A DNA stretch of 64,000 bases from Pantoea septica (GCF_002095575.1 NZ_MLJJ01000004.1:100059-164058); one strand, 5' to 3'. Numbered from the stretch's first letter, positions 36,278-45,858 are shown. Notes: generated from the letters alone by a model not told the origin. Program-made: numbers and translations.

Positions 36278-37654
36278 ATGAGTTCTCTCCTGAGCGGCTG
36301 GCTGACGCAGCTAGACAGACGCGAAAAGCAGCTCAACGCGCTGAATCCCTGGCGACACTATGGCCGGCTGGTGCGTGCGACAGGTCTGGTTATGGAGGCG
36401 GTAGGGCTAAAGCTCTCGATTGGCACTATCTGTCTGATTGAACGCAATATTGGCTGTGGCAAAGATAACGTAGAAGCTGAAGTCGTCGGGTTTAACGGCC
36501 AGACCCTGTTTCTGATGCCGCTAGAAAATGTTGACGGCATTTTGCCCGGCGCCCGTGTTTACCCGGCAAGCAACGGCGCGACCTCAGAAGAGGGAAAAGT
36601 GCTGCCGCTGGGCAACGCTCTGCTGGGACGCGTACTGGACGCCAGTGCCCGGCCGCTGGACGGCCTTCCTCCGCCTTTATGTACGTCGCCAGGCTCGCTG
36701 TTTACCGCGCCTTTTAACCCGCTGTTACGTGACCCCATCAAGCAGGTGCTAGACGTCGGCGTGACTGCCATCAATGGCCTGCTTACCGTAGGTCGGGGCC
36801 AGCGTATGGGGTTGTTTGCCGGATCGGGCGTCGGTAAAAGCGTGCTGCTGGGCATGATGGCGCGTTATACCAAAGCGGACGTTATCGTTGTTGGCTTGAT
36901 TGGTGAGCGTGGTCGCGAAGTAAAAGATTTTATTGAGAATATCCTGGGGGAAGAGGGACGCCGGCGCGCGGTGGTCATCGCGGCACCTGCCGACGTCTCG
37001 CCGATACTGCGTATGCAGGGCGCGGCCTATGCAACGCGTATCGCAGAGGATTTTCGCGAGCAGGGCTTGAATGTACTGCTGATTATGGACTCCCTGACGC
37101 GATACGCCATGGCGCAGCGTGAGATCGCGCTGGCTATCGGGGAACCGCCAGCAACCAAGGGCTACCCTCCTTCCGTCTTCGCTAAATTGCCTGCGCTGGT
37201 TGAGCGCGCGGGCAATGGTATCAAAGGGGGCGGATCGATTACGGCATTCTATACGGTACTGACCGAGGGCGACGATCAGCAGGATCCTATCGCAGATTCC
37301 GCGCGCGCCATCCTTGATGGCCACGTTGTGCTGTCGCGTCGGCTGGCTGAAGCCGGTCACTATCCCGCTATTGATATTGAGGCCTCAATCAGCAGGGCGA
37401 TGACGGAACTGATTGACCGCGAGCACTATCGTAAAGTGCAAACATTCAAACAGCTGCTCTCCTCGTATCAGCGTAATCGCGATCTGATCAGCGTAGGGGC
37501 CTACGCCGCTGGAAGCGATCCGCTGCTAGATCAGGCGATCGCGCTGTTTCCGCAGATGGAAAATTACCTGCGTCAGCATATTCATGACAGCGTTAGCTAT
37601 GAGGAGGCGCTGGCGCGGCTCAACCAACTTTTCCCTGAACCTTCCGGACAATAA
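36278..37654 (+). CDS. fliI: Flagellum-specific export ATPase FliI
   Basis: FliI is the F1-beta-like ATPase that energises and organises flagellar export. The 458-residue protein (457 in E. coli) has the Walker A motif AGSGVGKS at residues 181-188 and the Walker B region [32 protein letters not shown] is also conserved. It begins 3 bases after the fliH stop. Confidence 0.98.
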   Translation: MSSLLSGWLTQLDRREKQLNALNPWRHYGRLVRATGLVMEAVGLKLSIGTICLIERNIGCGKDNVEAEVVGFNGQTLFLMPLENVDGILPGARVYPASNGATSEEGKVLPLGNALLGRVLDASARPLDGLPPPLCTSPGSLFTAPFNPLLRDPIKQVLDVGVTAINGLLTVGRGQRMGLFAGSGVGKSVLLGMMARYTKADVIVVGLIGERGREVKDFIENILGEEGRRRAVVIAAPADVSPILRMQGAAYATRIAEDFREQGLNVLLIMDSLTRYAMAQREIALAIGEPPATKGYPPSVFAKLPALVERAGNGIKGGGSITAFYTVLTEGDDQQDPIADSARAILDGHVVLSRRLAEAGHYPAIDIEASISRAMTELIDREHYRKVQTFKQLLSSYQRNRDLISVGAYAAGSDPLLDQAIALFPQMENYLRQHIHDSVSYEEALARLNQLFPEPSGQ

Positions 37655-37665
37655 GCAGGTATTTA

Positions 37666-38115
37666 ATGGCTAATCATTCTCCAATGGATGTATTACGCAA
37701 TCTTGCCGAGCAGACGCTGGATGAGGCGACTCGTTCATTGGGGCAGTCCCGGCAGGCGCATCAGGACGCACTCCGGCAGCATAATGAGCTGCTTGGTTAT
37801 GAACGAGAGTATCGTCAGCAGTTGCAGAATTGCGCCGTTACGAAAAGTGTTCCGGTTCAGCACTTGCTCAACTACAGCGCTTTTATACGCTCTCTGGAGG
37901 AGGCGGCAAAACAGCATCAAGGGCACGTTAGGGCCTGTGAGCAGGCTGTTTCACGCTCCCTGGCCACCTGGCGCAACGATAAAAAACGTTTCAACGCCTT
38001 CACGACGTTAAAAGAGCGCGCTGATGCCGTTACGGCACTTAAGCAAACCCGACAGGAGCAAAAAATGATGGATGAGTTTGCCCAGCGTGCCAGCATGAAA
38101 AAAGAGGGATTATGA
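37666..38115 (+). CDS. fliJ: Flagellar export protein FliJ
   Basis: FliJ is the coiled-coil central stalk of the export ATPase and a chaperone-escort protein. The 149-residue protein (147 in E. coli) is almost entirely helical, with heptad-rich segments and conserved LGYEREYRQQLQ and TLKERADAVTALKQTRQEQKM (from about residue 115). It lies between fliI and fliK and overlaps fliK as ATGA. Confidence 0.94.
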   Translation: MANHSPMDVLRNLAEQTLDEATRSLGQSRQAHQDALRQHNELLGYEREYRQQLQNCAVTKSVPVQHLLNYSAFIRSLEEAAKQHQGHVRACEQAVSRSLATWRNDKKRFNAFTTLKERADAVTALKQTRQEQKMMDEFAQRASMKKEGL

Positions 38116-39488
38116 TTATCCAGAATTTGCCACACTTAGCTGAGCCATCGGCTAAAACAAGCCAGGCTGATGCAGAGCAACCCGAGAGCAGTTTTGCCAC
38201 CACGCTTCAGGAAAAAATGGCGCCTGGCATGGACAAACCGCAGCGTAAAAGCAGGCACCCGGCAACGGATACAGGGCCTGCTTTAACAGGGGGGCTGCTG
38301 CTTCCTCCGTCAATGACGCCTGTTCAGCCCCAGCAGAGTGCGCCGCAGACGTTATCATTGATTTCGAATGAGTCAATATCCGTTACTACGGCCACCCTGA
38401 ATACGGCAGCCCTGAATACGGCAGCCCTGGACACGGCAGTCCTGGATACCAACATTAAGAGAGGGCCTGAATGGGCTACCTCCACGATTGCGTCAGCGAC
38501 CACGACCACGACCACAACCACAACCACAACCACGACCGCAGACGTGACTGCGGTTACCGCAGCGGCAGCGGAAAAAGAGGCTGCTGCGTTATCACTTCCG
38601 GCATCCTCCTCATCGGACACCCACTCCGGGCATAGCGATGCCGCCCAGTCCATAAAGAGTACGCCGGCTTCAGAGCGCGTAGCGCCGTTATCAACGGCCG
38701 GGCAGCTGGTCACGCAGGCGTCAGATACGCCAGTAGAAAAGAGCCTTATGCTGCCTGTCGATCGCACACCCGCAAAAGTACCGTACCCTGCCGTAGCGGC
38801 GGTAGCGGAGCGCGCGACGCCCGCACCACGTGCTCAGGCTGAACCCGGTGCCACGCCTTCTGTAACTATCCCGGCGTCATCCCCTGCCGTGGAGAAAAAC
38901 CTGACGACAGACGGCGAAATTACCCACCATCAGCCAGTACAGAATGACAGCGTCAGTTTCATCGAGCCTGTCGCTCCGCTGACTGCGAAGGTGTCTCATA
39001 GCGTACCGGCATCCGGCGTTAGCGTCGCTGGCTCATTGCATCAAACGCCGGGCACCGCCGCCTGGCAGCAGGAGCTGGGACAGCAGTTGATGCTTTATAC
39101 ACGTAACGGTATACACAATGCGGAGCTGCGCTTAAACCCTAAAGAGCTGGGGGCGCTGCAAATCAATTTGCGTCTTAATAACGATCAGGCCCAACTTCAT
39201 TTTGTCACCGGCAACCATCAGGTCAAAGCCGCGCTGGAAGCGGCAATGCCGCACTTGCGTACCCTGCTGGATGAATCAGGTATTACGTTAGGGCAGAGTA
39301 GTGTTGGCAGTGACGCTTCCGCCTGGAACCAGGCATCGCAACAGCACTCGGACGCCTCCTCCCGGCAGGAAACCCAGCTGAACCGTTCCCTGACGCCAGA
39401 AGGGCATGCAGCGCCAGAAATAGAGGGAGAAGCGCCTCTCAGCGCAAGCAGAGTGGTCCTGACGGGCGGCGTTAATATATTTGCCTGA
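38112..39488 (+). CDS. fliK: Flagellar hook-length control protein FliK
   Basis: FliK measures hook length and triggers the FlhB specificity switch. The 458-residue protein (375 in E. coli) has a long low-complexity N-terminal/ruler region rich in Ala, Thr and Pro, including a (LNTAA)-type repeat and a run of 13 Thr. The C-terminal switch domain has the conserved ELRLNPKELGALQINLRLNN. The extra length is all in the repetitive ruler part, which could imply a longer hook. Confidence 0.95.
   Translation: MIIQNLPHLAEPSAKTSQADAEQPESSFATTLQEKMAPGMDKPQRKSRHPATDTGPALTGGLLLPPSMTPVQPQQSAPQTLSLISNESISVTTATLNTAALNTAALDTAVLDTNIKRGPEWATSTIASATTTTTTTTTTTTTADVTAVTAAAAEKEAAALSLPASSSSDTHSGHSDAAQSIKSTPASERVAPLSTAGQLVTQASDTPVEKSLMLPVDRTPAKVPYPAVAAVAERATPAPRAQAEPGATPSVTIPASSPAVEKNLTTDGEITHHQPVQNDSVSFIEPVAPLTAKVSHSVPASGVSVAGSLHQTPGTAAWQQELGQQLMLYTRNGIHNAELRLNPKELGALQINLRLNNDQAQLHFVTGNHQVKAALEAAMPHLRTLLDESGITLGQSSVGSDASAWNQASQQHSDASSRQETQLNRSLTPEGHAAPEIEGEAPLSASRVVLTGGVNIFA
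38395..38450 (+). repeat. 15-bp tandem repeat in fliK
   Basis: The unit CCCTGAATACGGCAG occurs twice exactly (38395-38409, 38410-38424) and then in two diverged copies to 38450. It encodes a five-residue repeat of the form L(N/D)TAA. The unit is a whole number of codons, so copy changes would keep the frame. Confidence 0.9.
38499..38537 (+). repeat. Six-base ACCACR repeat (poly-Thr) in fliK
   Basis: Thirteen consecutive Thr codons alternate ACC with ACG or ACA, so the DNA is a 6-bp repeat of about 6.5 copies. It encodes an uninterrupted poly-threonine stretch in the FliK ruler region. Confidence 0.9.
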
Positions 39489-39580
39489 TGGCTGGGCTAG
39501 AGCTTGAGTTAGTGACACTAATTTCTGCTTATCCGCAAATTGTTTCGGAGGCGGTCTGTATTAACATAGCTGCCTTATAC

Positions 39581-39610
39581 AACATCCAGAAAATTAACGC
39601 TGGATGTTTT
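39581..39610 (+). terminator. Hairpin between fliK and fliL
   Basis: AACATCCAG (39581-39589) and CTGGATGTT (39600-39608) form a perfect 9-bp stem with a 10-base loop, with four T at the end of the right arm. It lies 93 bases past the fliK stop and ends 20 bases before the fliL start. This matches the break between the fliF-K and fliL-R operons in E. coli, or it may be leader structure. Confidence 0.5.
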
Positions 39611-39630
39611 ACGTCAGGATTAAATTAACC

Positions 39631-40134
39631 ATGTCATCAGAAAATGCTTCAGCGCAAGCAGGCAAGAAAAAAAAGCCGCTGCTTGTTTTACTGCTTACGA
39701 TTATCACGCTGCTTTCCGGCGCAATGGCCGCTTATACCTGGTATGAAATGAAGGAGGTTAAAGCCTCTTTGAATCCTGTGGAAAAAAAGGAAGAGGTGAA
39801 AAAAAATGAGCCTGTTATTCCTGTCTATTTACCCATGGAAACTTTTACCGTTAGCCTGCAACCCGATGAGCATGAAGAAGACCGTGTATTATATATTGGC
39901 TTAACGCTGCGTCTCGCTGATGAGGAATCAAAATCCCTGATAGAGCAGTTCATGCCAGAGGTGCGCAGCCGACTGTTAGTGGTGCTGAGCCAACAAAAGG
40001 CAAGGGAGTTATCGGGTGATGCAGACAAAGTGCGGCTAATTAATCAAATCAAAGAGGTTATCCGTCAGCCGCTATCTCCTGAGCAAAGTGCCAACGTCAC
40101 TGATGTTTTATTTAATGCCTTTATCATACGGTAA
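39631..40134 (+). CDS. fliL: Flagellar basal-body associated protein FliL
   Basis: FliL is a single-pass inner-membrane protein that surrounds the stator and supports torque. The ATG at 39631 gives 167 residues (154 in E. coli); the frame is open back to 39604. A Lys-rich start precedes one TM helix (LLVLLLTIITLLSGAMAAYTW). The periplasmic domain has YLPMETFTVSLQ and ends VLFNAFIIR. First gene of fliLMNOPQR. Confidence 0.94.
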   Translation: MSSENASAQAGKKKKPLLVLLLTIITLLSGAMAAYTWYEMKEVKASLNPVEKKEEVKKNEPVIPVYLPMETFTVSLQPDEHEEDRVLYIGLTLRLADEESKSLIEQFMPEVRSRLLVVLSQQKARELSGDADKVRLINQIKEVIRQPLSPEQSANVTDVLFNAFIIR

Positions 40135-40139
40135 ATGTT

Positions 40140-41132
40140 ATGTCTGCCAACAGTTTGTCTCAGGATGAAATTGATCGCCTGTTAAGCGGTGGAAGCAGTG
40201 CGCCGGGTGAAGGCGTATCTGGGTTTAGCGAAGAAACGATCAAACCCTACGATCCCAATACCCAGCGGCGGGTAGTACGTGAACGACTTCATTCGCTGGA
40301 AATTATTAATGAGCGCTTTGCTCGCCAGTTCCGTATCGGGTTGTTTAACCTCTTGCGTCGCAGTCCTGATATTACGGTTGGCAATATTAAAGTTGAGCCC
40401 TATCACGAGTTTGCACGTAATTTACCTGTGCCGACCAACCTGAATTTAGTGCACATGCATCCGTTACGCGGCACCGCGCTTTTTGTTTTTTCGCCAAATT
40501 TTGTCTTCATGTCAGTAGATAACCTGTTTGGCGGCGAGGGTCGTTTTCCTACTAAAGTTGAAGGCCGGGAATTTACCCCAACCGAACAGCGCGTTATTAA
40601 CAGGATGTTGAAAATGGCTCTGGAGGCATATGACTATGCCTGGAGTTCTATTTTTAAATTGCAAACCGAATACGTCAGGGCAGAGATACAGGTGAAATTT
40701 ACCAATATTACCTCCTCGCCTAACGATATTGTGGTCACAACGCCTTTTTATGTTGATATCGGCGCGCACAGCGGCGAATTCGATATCTGTATTCCATTTA
40801 GCATGATAGAGCCTTTGCGTGAATTACTCACTAACCCGCCCAGAGAGAGCACCCGCCAGGAAGATTCAGCGTGGCGCAAAATACTGGCTCATCAGGTGAA
40901 AGAAACCGAGCTTGAACTCGTGACGCAGTTTGCTGAAACCTCGTTGCGACTGTCGCAAATCGTCAAGCTACGCAAAGGGGACGTCATCCCGCTCGATAAA
41001 ATTGAATACGTCGAAGCCAAAGTTGATGGTGTTCCCATACTGACCGGCAAATACGGTGCAGTGAATAATCAGTACGCGCTCAAGGTTGAGAAATTAATCA
41101 GCGCGGCCCTCATGTCTTTAAAGAAGGAGTAA
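40140..41132 (+). CDS. fliM: Flagellar motor switch protein FliM
   Basis: FliM is the C-ring protein that receives CheY-P. The 330-residue protein (334 in E. coli) has the N-terminal CheY-binding peptide LSQDEIDRLLSG (residues 6-17). The middle domain includes RQFRIGLFNLLRRSPDI, and the C-terminal SpoA-like domain is joined to FliN in the ring. Starts 5 bases after fliL. Confidence 0.97.
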   Translation: MSANSLSQDEIDRLLSGGSSAPGEGVSGFSEETIKPYDPNTQRRVVRERLHSLEIINERFARQFRIGLFNLLRRSPDITVGNIKVEPYHEFARNLPVPTNLNLVHMHPLRGTALFVFSPNFVFMSVDNLFGGEGRFPTKVEGREFTPTEQRVINRMLKMALEAYDYAWSSIFKLQTEYVRAEIQVKFTNITSSPNDIVVTTPFYVDIGAHSGEFDICIPFSMIEPLRELLTNPPRESTRQEDSAWRKILAHQVKETELELVTQFAETSLRLSQIVKLRKGDVIPLDKIEYVEAKVDGVPILTGKYGAVNNQYALKVEKLISAALMSLKKE

Positions 41133-41139
41133 CGTCTCG

Positions 41140-41517
41140 ATGAGCGATACCAAATCTTCGTCTGGCGCTGACGGCGCTGCTTCAGACGAACTCTGGGGAG
41201 AGGCACTGAATGAACAGTTCACTGCCTCTGCAAGCGGTAATCAACATAATTTTGCCGAAGATCTTAATCTGATTCTGGATATTCCGGTCAAGATCACCGT
41301 TGAGCTAGGTCGCACCAAAATGACGATCAAAGAGCTGCTCGCACTGAGTCAAGGCTCTGTCGTGGCGCTCGATGGCCTGGCGGGCGAACCCCTGGACATT
41401 CTGGTTAATGATTTTCTCATCGCTCAGGGAGAGGTAGTGGTCATTTCCGATAAATTTGGCATACGTATTACGGACATTATTACGCCATCTGAACGCATGC
41501 AACGCCTGAGCCGATAA
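41140..41517 (+). CDS. fliN: Flagellar motor switch protein FliN
   Basis: FliN lines the base of the C ring and docks the FliH-FliI export complex. The 125-residue protein (137 in E. coli) has the SpoA-domain signature LILDIPVKITVELGRTKMTI (from about residue 46) and VLVND-like ILVNDFLIAQGEVVVISDKFG. The shorter length lies in the variable N-terminal part. It overlaps the fliO start by one base. Confidence 0.97.
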   Translation: MSDTKSSSGADGAASDELWGEALNEQFTASASGNQHNFAEDLNLILDIPVKITVELGRTKMTIKELLALSQGSVVALDGLAGEPLDILVNDFLIAQGEVVVISDKFGIRITDIITPSERMQRLSR

Positions 41518-41915
41518 TGAACACGCTGCAACAACCCTTGATCCAAACTCCTTCCGAGCCTGTCGCTGGCTCGCTGTTACTTACGTTGGGCGGCGCTCTG
41601 GCACTGGTACTGCTGCTGGCCATCGTGGTTGTCAAGGTTGCGCCTTTTTTGGGCATTGGTACGCCAAAAGGTAAAAGCAGCAGACTGCTTGCAGTCAGGG
41701 CTAGTGTACCTGTCGGACAAAAAGAACGCGTAGTGGTGGTGGAGGCGGGAGAGCACTGTCTGGTGTTGGGCGTAACGGCACATCATATCAACCTGCTGTC
41801 ACAGTTTGAAAAAACCGTCATCGATGACACCTTCTCTGCGCCGGCATCGCCAAACGCGTTTTCATCGCTGATAAAGGCGGCTATGCAACGTCACCGCTCT
41901 GGGGACAAATCGTGA
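41517..41915 (+). CDS. fliO: Flagellar biosynthesis protein FliO
   Basis: FliO is a small membrane protein that helps FliP assemble into the export gate. The 132-residue protein has one TM helix (about residues 20-42, [20 protein letters not shown]) and the cytoplasmic [26 protein letters not shown] region, written here as two joined conserved blocks around residues 64-89. Poorly conserved family; position between fliN and fliP supports it. Confidence 0.92.
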   Translation: MNTLQQPLIQTPSEPVAGSLLLTLGGALALVLLLAIVVVKVAPFLGIGTPKGKSSRLLAVRASVPVGQKERVVVVEAGEHCLVLGVTAHHINLLSQFEKTVIDDTFSAPASPNAFSSLIKAAMQRHRSGDKS

Positions 41916-42664
41916 AAATACGTAATGTCCGCGCTGGCGCCGCGCGCCTGGCGCTGGCGGTCTCGTCACTGCTGCTGCCCGGCTACGCTGTCGCGGCCAA
42001 CAGCGATATCGTGTTAGGCCAGATGGGCAATGGTCAAAACTGGACTTTATCGCTCCAGACGCTGGTGCTACTGACATCACTGACGCTGTTGCCTGCAGCA
42101 CTGCTGATGATGACGGGGTTTACCCGAATCATTATTGTGCTGGGGCTGCTGCGCAATGCGCTTGGCACCGCTTCATCGCCGCCCAATCAGGTATTGCTGG
42201 GACTGGCACTGTTCCTCACCTTTTTTGTGATGTCGCCCGTGTTTAGCCAGATTTATGATGATGCCTGGCTGCCGCTGTCGCAGGACAAAATTACCATGCA
42301 AACGGCGATTGAGACCGGCGTAAAACCGCTGCACGCTTTTATGATGAAGCAGACGCGCGAAGCTGACCTGGCGCTTTTTACCCGTCTGGCGCATAAGGAG
42401 ACCTTTGCCACGCAGCAAGACGTTCCACTGAGCATCCTGCTGCCCGCATTTGTTACTAGCGAGCTGAAAACCGGCTTTCAAATCGGTTTTACCATTTTCA
42501 TCCCCTTTCTGATCATCGATCTGGTCATTGCCAGCGTGCTGATGGCGCTGGGCATGATGATGGTGCCGCCCGCCTCAATTTCGCTTCCCTTCAAGCTGAT
42601 GCTGTTTGTGCTGGTGGACGGCTGGCAGCTGCTGATGGGATCGCTGGCACAAAGTTTCTTCTGA
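41912..42664 (+). CDS. fliP: Flagellar export gate protein FliP
   Basis: FliP forms the core of the export channel with FliQ and FliR. The 250-residue protein starts with GTG at 41912, overlapping the fliO stop as GTGA. It has a cleavable-type signal peptide (to about residue 29) and four TM segments. The FliP signatures [17 protein letters not shown] and [20 protein letters not shown] are present. Confidence 0.97.
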   Translation: MKIRNVRAGAARLALAVSSLLLPGYAVAANSDIVLGQMGNGQNWTLSLQTLVLLTSLTLLPAALLMMTGFTRIIIVLGLLRNALGTASSPPNQVLLGLALFLTFFVMSPVFSQIYDDAWLPLSQDKITMQTAIETGVKPLHAFMMKQTREADLALFTRLAHKETFATQQDVPLSILLPAFVTSELKTGFQIGFTIFIPFLIIDLVIASVLMALGMMMVPPASISLPFKLMLFVLVDGWQLLMGSLAQSFF

Positions 42665-42674
42665 GGGGTAAGCA

Positions 42675-42944
42675 ATGACGCCTGAAAGCGTAATGACACT
42701 GGGCTTCCAGGCAATACGTATCGGCCTGACGATCGCCGCACCGCTGCTGCTGGCGGCCCTTTTCAGTGGGCTGATCGTCAGTTTGCTGCAGGCCTGTACC
42801 CAGATCAATGAGATGACGCTCTCCTTTATCCCTAAGATTCTGGTACTGGTTGGGGTCATGGTGCTGTTGGGGCCCTGGATGCTGACCCTGTTGCTGGACT
42901 ATATGCACAATCTTTTTGTTAGCCTGCCGCAGCTGGTGAGATAG
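42675..42944 (+). CDS. fliQ: Flagellar export gate protein FliQ
   Basis: FliQ is a two-helix export-gate subunit. The 89 residues equal the E. coli length. Sequence begins MTPESVMTLGFQAIRIGL and contains LLQACTQINEMTLSFIPKIL, the family signature. It is separated from fliP by 10 bases and from fliR by one. Confidence 0.97.
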   Translation: MTPESVMTLGFQAIRIGLTIAAPLLLAALFSGLIVSLLQACTQINEMTLSFIPKILVLVGVMVLLGPWMLTLLLDYMHNLFVSLPQLVR

Positions 42945-42945
42945 C

Positions 42946-43722
42946 ATGAATATTGCGTGGGCCGATCTCCAGGCACTGCTTAATCATTATTTCTGGCCAT
43001 GGCTGAGATTGCTGGCGCTCTTCAGCGCCGCGCCGGTTTTCAGCGAAAAGCAGCCGGGCAAAAAGGTCAAAATTGCGCTTGCGGTGCTGATAACTCTGCT
43101 GGTCGCGCCATCGCTTCCTGCGGTGGCTATTCCAGTTTTCTCTGCTGCGGGCGTCTGGACAGGGGCGAAGCAATTAATTATTGGCGTCAGTATCGGCCTG
43201 ACTATTCAGATGGCGTTTGTGGCGGTGCGTACCGCAGGCGAAATTATCGGCTTACAGATGGGGCTTTCCTTTGCCACTTTTTTCGATCCTGCCGGCGGTC
43301 AAAACATGCCGGTGCTGTCGCGCCTGCTTAATCTGTTTGTTACGCTGCTGTTTCTCTCCTTTAACGGCCACCTGTGGCTGATAGCTATTGTGGTGCAAAG
43401 CTTTGAGCGCCTGCCGATTGATGATGCGCCGCTGTTACGTGATGGCTTCTATGCTCTGGTAGAGCACGCGGGCATTATTTTCAGTTATGGGCTAATGCTG
43501 GGCTTGCCTGTTGTAACGCTACTGCTGGCTATCAACCTGGCGCTGGGGCTGCTGAATCGCCTGACGCCTCAGCTCTCTATTTTCGTAATAGGATTTCCGC
43601 TAACCCTGACCGTAGGAATGCTGTCGCTCTCAATGCTGATGCGAACCCTGACGCCTTTTTTAGAAAATCTATTGCGTCTCTTATTTGATGGGCTTGATGA
43701 GATGCTCATGATGTTTATCTGA
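42946..43722 (+). CDS. fliR: Flagellar export gate protein FliR
   Basis: FliR is the multi-pass export-gate subunit that closes the FliP-FliR ring. The 258-residue protein (261 in E. coli) has about six TM segments and the conserved GEIIGLQMGLSFATFFDPAG and LNRLTPQLSIFVIGFPLTLT blocks. It is the last gene of the flagellar island; the next gene is the backbone ygbE. Confidence 0.97.
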   Translation: MNIAWADLQALLNHYFWPWLRLLALFSAAPVFSEKQPGKKVKIALAVLITLLVAPSLPAVAIPVFSAAGVWTGAKQLIIGVSIGLTIQMAFVAVRTAGEIIGLQMGLSFATFFDPAGGQNMPVLSRLLNLFVTLLFLSFNGHLWLIAIVVQSFERLPIDDAPLLRDGFYALVEHAGIIFSYGLMLGLPVVTLLLAINLALGLLNRLTPQLSIFVIGFPLTLTVGMLSLSMLMRTLTPFLENLLRLLFDGLDEMLMMFI

Positions 43723-43842
43723 ACCGCTTTCGCGCTGAACAATTCGTAACAATATCCGGCGCGGAGCCGATCGATCTACAGCACAGGCGCGATATCATCA
43801 AAGGCCAATTCAACAGCATCACAGATAAAAGAAGATAGTGAG

Positions 43843-44187
43843 ATGCCTGTGAACAGGATAGTTAAATACCATAACATGACGTCATTGCCCGCCTGTCATG
43901 AGGATAGAAACCTGCCGCCAGCGTTAAAGCCTTTTCCTGCCGGCGTAATGGGTTTTCTCGCCTGGACGCTGGCGCTCGCCTTACCCTTTATATTTTACGG
44001 CGCCAATCTGCTGTTCCTGCTGCTTTATACCTGGCCTTTCTTTCTGGCACTGCTGCCGATCTGCGTATTTACCGGCGTTGCCGTTAGCGTGCTGCTGCGT
44101 GGTCACCTTATCTGGACCTTTCTCGTCACGGTGGTTATCGCAGCTATGCTTTTCTGGCTGTTATTTAGCTTGCTGACCGGCCTGTAG
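43843..44187 (+). CDS. ygbE: Inner-membrane protein YgbE (DUF3561 family)
   Basis: This 114-residue protein of unknown function resembles E. coli YgbE (107 residues). Both share a PxxVxGFxxW start to the membrane part, then [26 protein letters not shown] sequence (about residues 51-72) and a final hydrophobic helix. Three TM segments are likely. In E. coli ygbE follows cysC directly, so this marks the right border of the island. ATG at 43876 is an alternative start. Confidence 0.88.
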   Translation: MPVNRIVKYHNMTSLPACHEDRNLPPALKPFPAGVMGFLAWTLALALPFIFYGANLLFLLLYTWPFFLALLPICVFTGVAVSVLLRGHLIWTFLVTVVIAAMLFWLLFSLLTGL

Positions 44188-44341
44188 GATCGTTTGCGTT
44201 TCCCTCTTTATTGCCCTGGTTAATATCTGGCGTTTAGTTACGAAACTTTACTGCCCCTCTCTTTGTCCCCGCTATTTAACCACCAGAGTGGAGTCGAAAG
44301 AAAAGTTATGGGATGATTGGGCCGTTTTTCAGGGGGCGGGG

Positions 44342-44656
44342 ATGGGAAAACTGACGTTACTGCTACTGGTGTTGCTCGGCTGGCTGCAATATTCGCTGTG
44401 GCTGGGCAAAAACGGTATTCACGACTATACGCGCGTCAATGACGACGTCGCGGTGCAACAGGCGAACAACGCCAAACTTAAAGCGCGTAACGATCAGCTG
44501 TTTGCCGAAATTGACGATCTCAATGGCGGCTCAGAAGCGATCGAGGAACGCGCGCGCAATGAGCTGGGCATGATTAAGCCCGGTGAGACCTTCTATCGTC
44601 TGGTGCCGGATCAGAACAAACGCAACGCGCAGGCTGCGCAAAACCAACAACGATAA
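44342..44656 (+). CDS. ftsB: Cell division protein FtsB
   Basis: FtsB is a bitopic divisome protein that forms a coiled-coil complex with FtsL and FtsQ. The ATG at 44342 gives 104 residues, beginning MGKLTLLLL exactly like E. coli (103). An in-frame GTG at 44288 adds 18 residues without support. One TM helix is followed by a coiled coil ([21 protein letters not shown]). Confidence 0.96.
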   Translation: MGKLTLLLLVLLGWLQYSLWLGKNGIHDYTRVNDDVAVQQANNAKLKARNDQLFAEIDDLNGGSEAIEERARNELGMIKPGETFYRLVPDQNKRNAQAAQNQQR

Positions 44657-44659
44657 CTC

Positions 44660-45376
44660 ATGAACATGCACTCTCTCCCTGCGGGGGTGATCGCCGTGGT
44701 GCCCGCTGCCGGTATCGGCAGCCGCATGCAGGCGACCTGTCCTAAGCAGTATCTGACCATTGGTCAGCAGACGCTTCTGGAACACAGCATCGCGCGTCTG
44801 TTTTCCCATTCCGCAGTCAAACAGGTGATCGTGGCGCTCAGCCCGGACGACACGCAGTTCGCGTCGCTGCCGGTGGCGCGCGATCCGCGCGTGCTCAGCG
44901 TGACGGGCGGCGAGACGCGCGCGGAGTCGGTGCTGGCGGGGCTGCATGCCGCGCAGGGCGCAGACTGGGTGCTGGTGCACGACGCGGCGCGTCCTTGCCT
45001 GCACCCTGACGATCTCGCGCGTTTGCTGCAGGTGCGGGAAACCAGCCGCGTTGGCGGCATTCTGGCGGCGCCGGTGCGCGACACCATGAAGCGCGGCGAG
45101 CCGGGCGTCGCCGCCGTGGCGCATACCGTCGAGCGTGAAGATCTCTGGCACGCGCTGACGCCGCAGTTTTTTCCTCACCCGCTGCTGACCGCCTGCCTGA
45201 CGCGCGCGCTGGCGGAAGGCGCGACCATAACCGACGAAGCGTCGGCGCTCGAATATTGCGGCTATCATCCGCTGCTGGTCAGCGGACGCAGTGATAACAT
45301 CAAAGTCACCCGGCCGGAAGATCTGGCGCTGGCGGCATTTTACTTAACCCAGATTCAGTTAAAGGAGAGCGCATGA
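44660..45376 (+). CDS. ispD: 2-C-methyl-D-erythritol 4-phosphate cytidylyltransferase IspD
   Basis: IspD converts MEP and CTP to CDP-ME in the non-mevalonate isoprenoid pathway. The 238-residue protein has the nucleotide-binding start [20 protein letters not shown] (residues 13-32), [11 protein letters not shown] and the C-terminal [19 protein letters not shown]. It begins 3 bases after ftsB and overlaps ispF as ATGA. Confidence 0.97.
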   Translation: MNMHSLPAGVIAVVPAAGIGSRMQATCPKQYLTIGQQTLLEHSIARLFSHSAVKQVIVALSPDDTQFASLPVARDPRVLSVTGGETRAESVLAGLHAAQGADWVLVHDAARPCLHPDDLARLLQVRETSRVGGILAAPVRDTMKRGEPGVAAVAHTVEREDLWHALTPQFFPHPLLTACLTRALAEGATITDEASALEYCGYHPLLVSGRSDNIKVTRPEDLALAAFYLTQIQLKESA

Positions 45377-45858
45377 TGCGTATCGGTCACGGTTTTGACG
45401 TTCACGCTTTCGGCGGCGAAGGTCCGCTGGTGATTGGCGGCGTGCGGATCCCGTTTGAGCAGGGTTTTCTCGCCCATTCCGACGGCGACGTAGCGCTGCA
45501 TGCGCTTACCGACGCGCTGCTTGGCGCGGTGGCGATGGGCGATATCGGCAAGCTGTTTCCCGATACCGATCCCGCCTATAAGGGCGCGGACAGCCGCGGC
45601 CTGCTGCGCGAAGCCTGGCGACGCATCGCGGAAAAGGGCTACCGCATCGGCAACGTTGACGTCACCATCATCGCTCAGGCGCCGAAAATGCTGCCCCACG
45701 TGCCGCAGATGCGCGTCAATATCGCTGAAGATCTGGGCTGCCATATGGATCAGGTTAATGTCAAAGCAACCACTACCGAGAAGCTGGGCTTTACCGGCCG
45801 CGGCGAAGGCATCGCCTGCGAAGCGGTCGCGCTGCTGCTGAAGGCGGATGCGGCATGA
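45373..45858 (+). CDS. ispF: 2-C-methyl-D-erythritol 2,4-cyclodiphosphate synthase IspF
   Basis: IspF forms the cyclic diphosphate from CDP-ME 2-phosphate, two steps after IspD. The 161-residue protein begins [17 protein letters not shown], with metal ligands Asp9 and His11. It continues with [19 protein letters not shown] and [20 protein letters not shown] at 45376 is equally possible and matches the E. coli start. Translationally coupled to ispD and truD. Confidence 0.98.
   Translation: MMRIGHGFDVHAFGGEGPLVIGGVRIPFEQGFLAHSDGDVALHALTDALLGAVAMGDIGKLFPDTDPAYKGADSRGLLREAWRRIAEKGYRIGNVDVTIIAQAPKMLPHVPQMRVNIAEDLGCHMDQVNVKATTTEKLGFTGRGEGIACEAVALLLKADAA

Noticed and set aside
619..43842. Mobile-element borders of the flagellar island
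   Set aside because: No integrase, transposase, tRNA or direct repeat was seen at either end, so I do not call it a mobile element despite its position.
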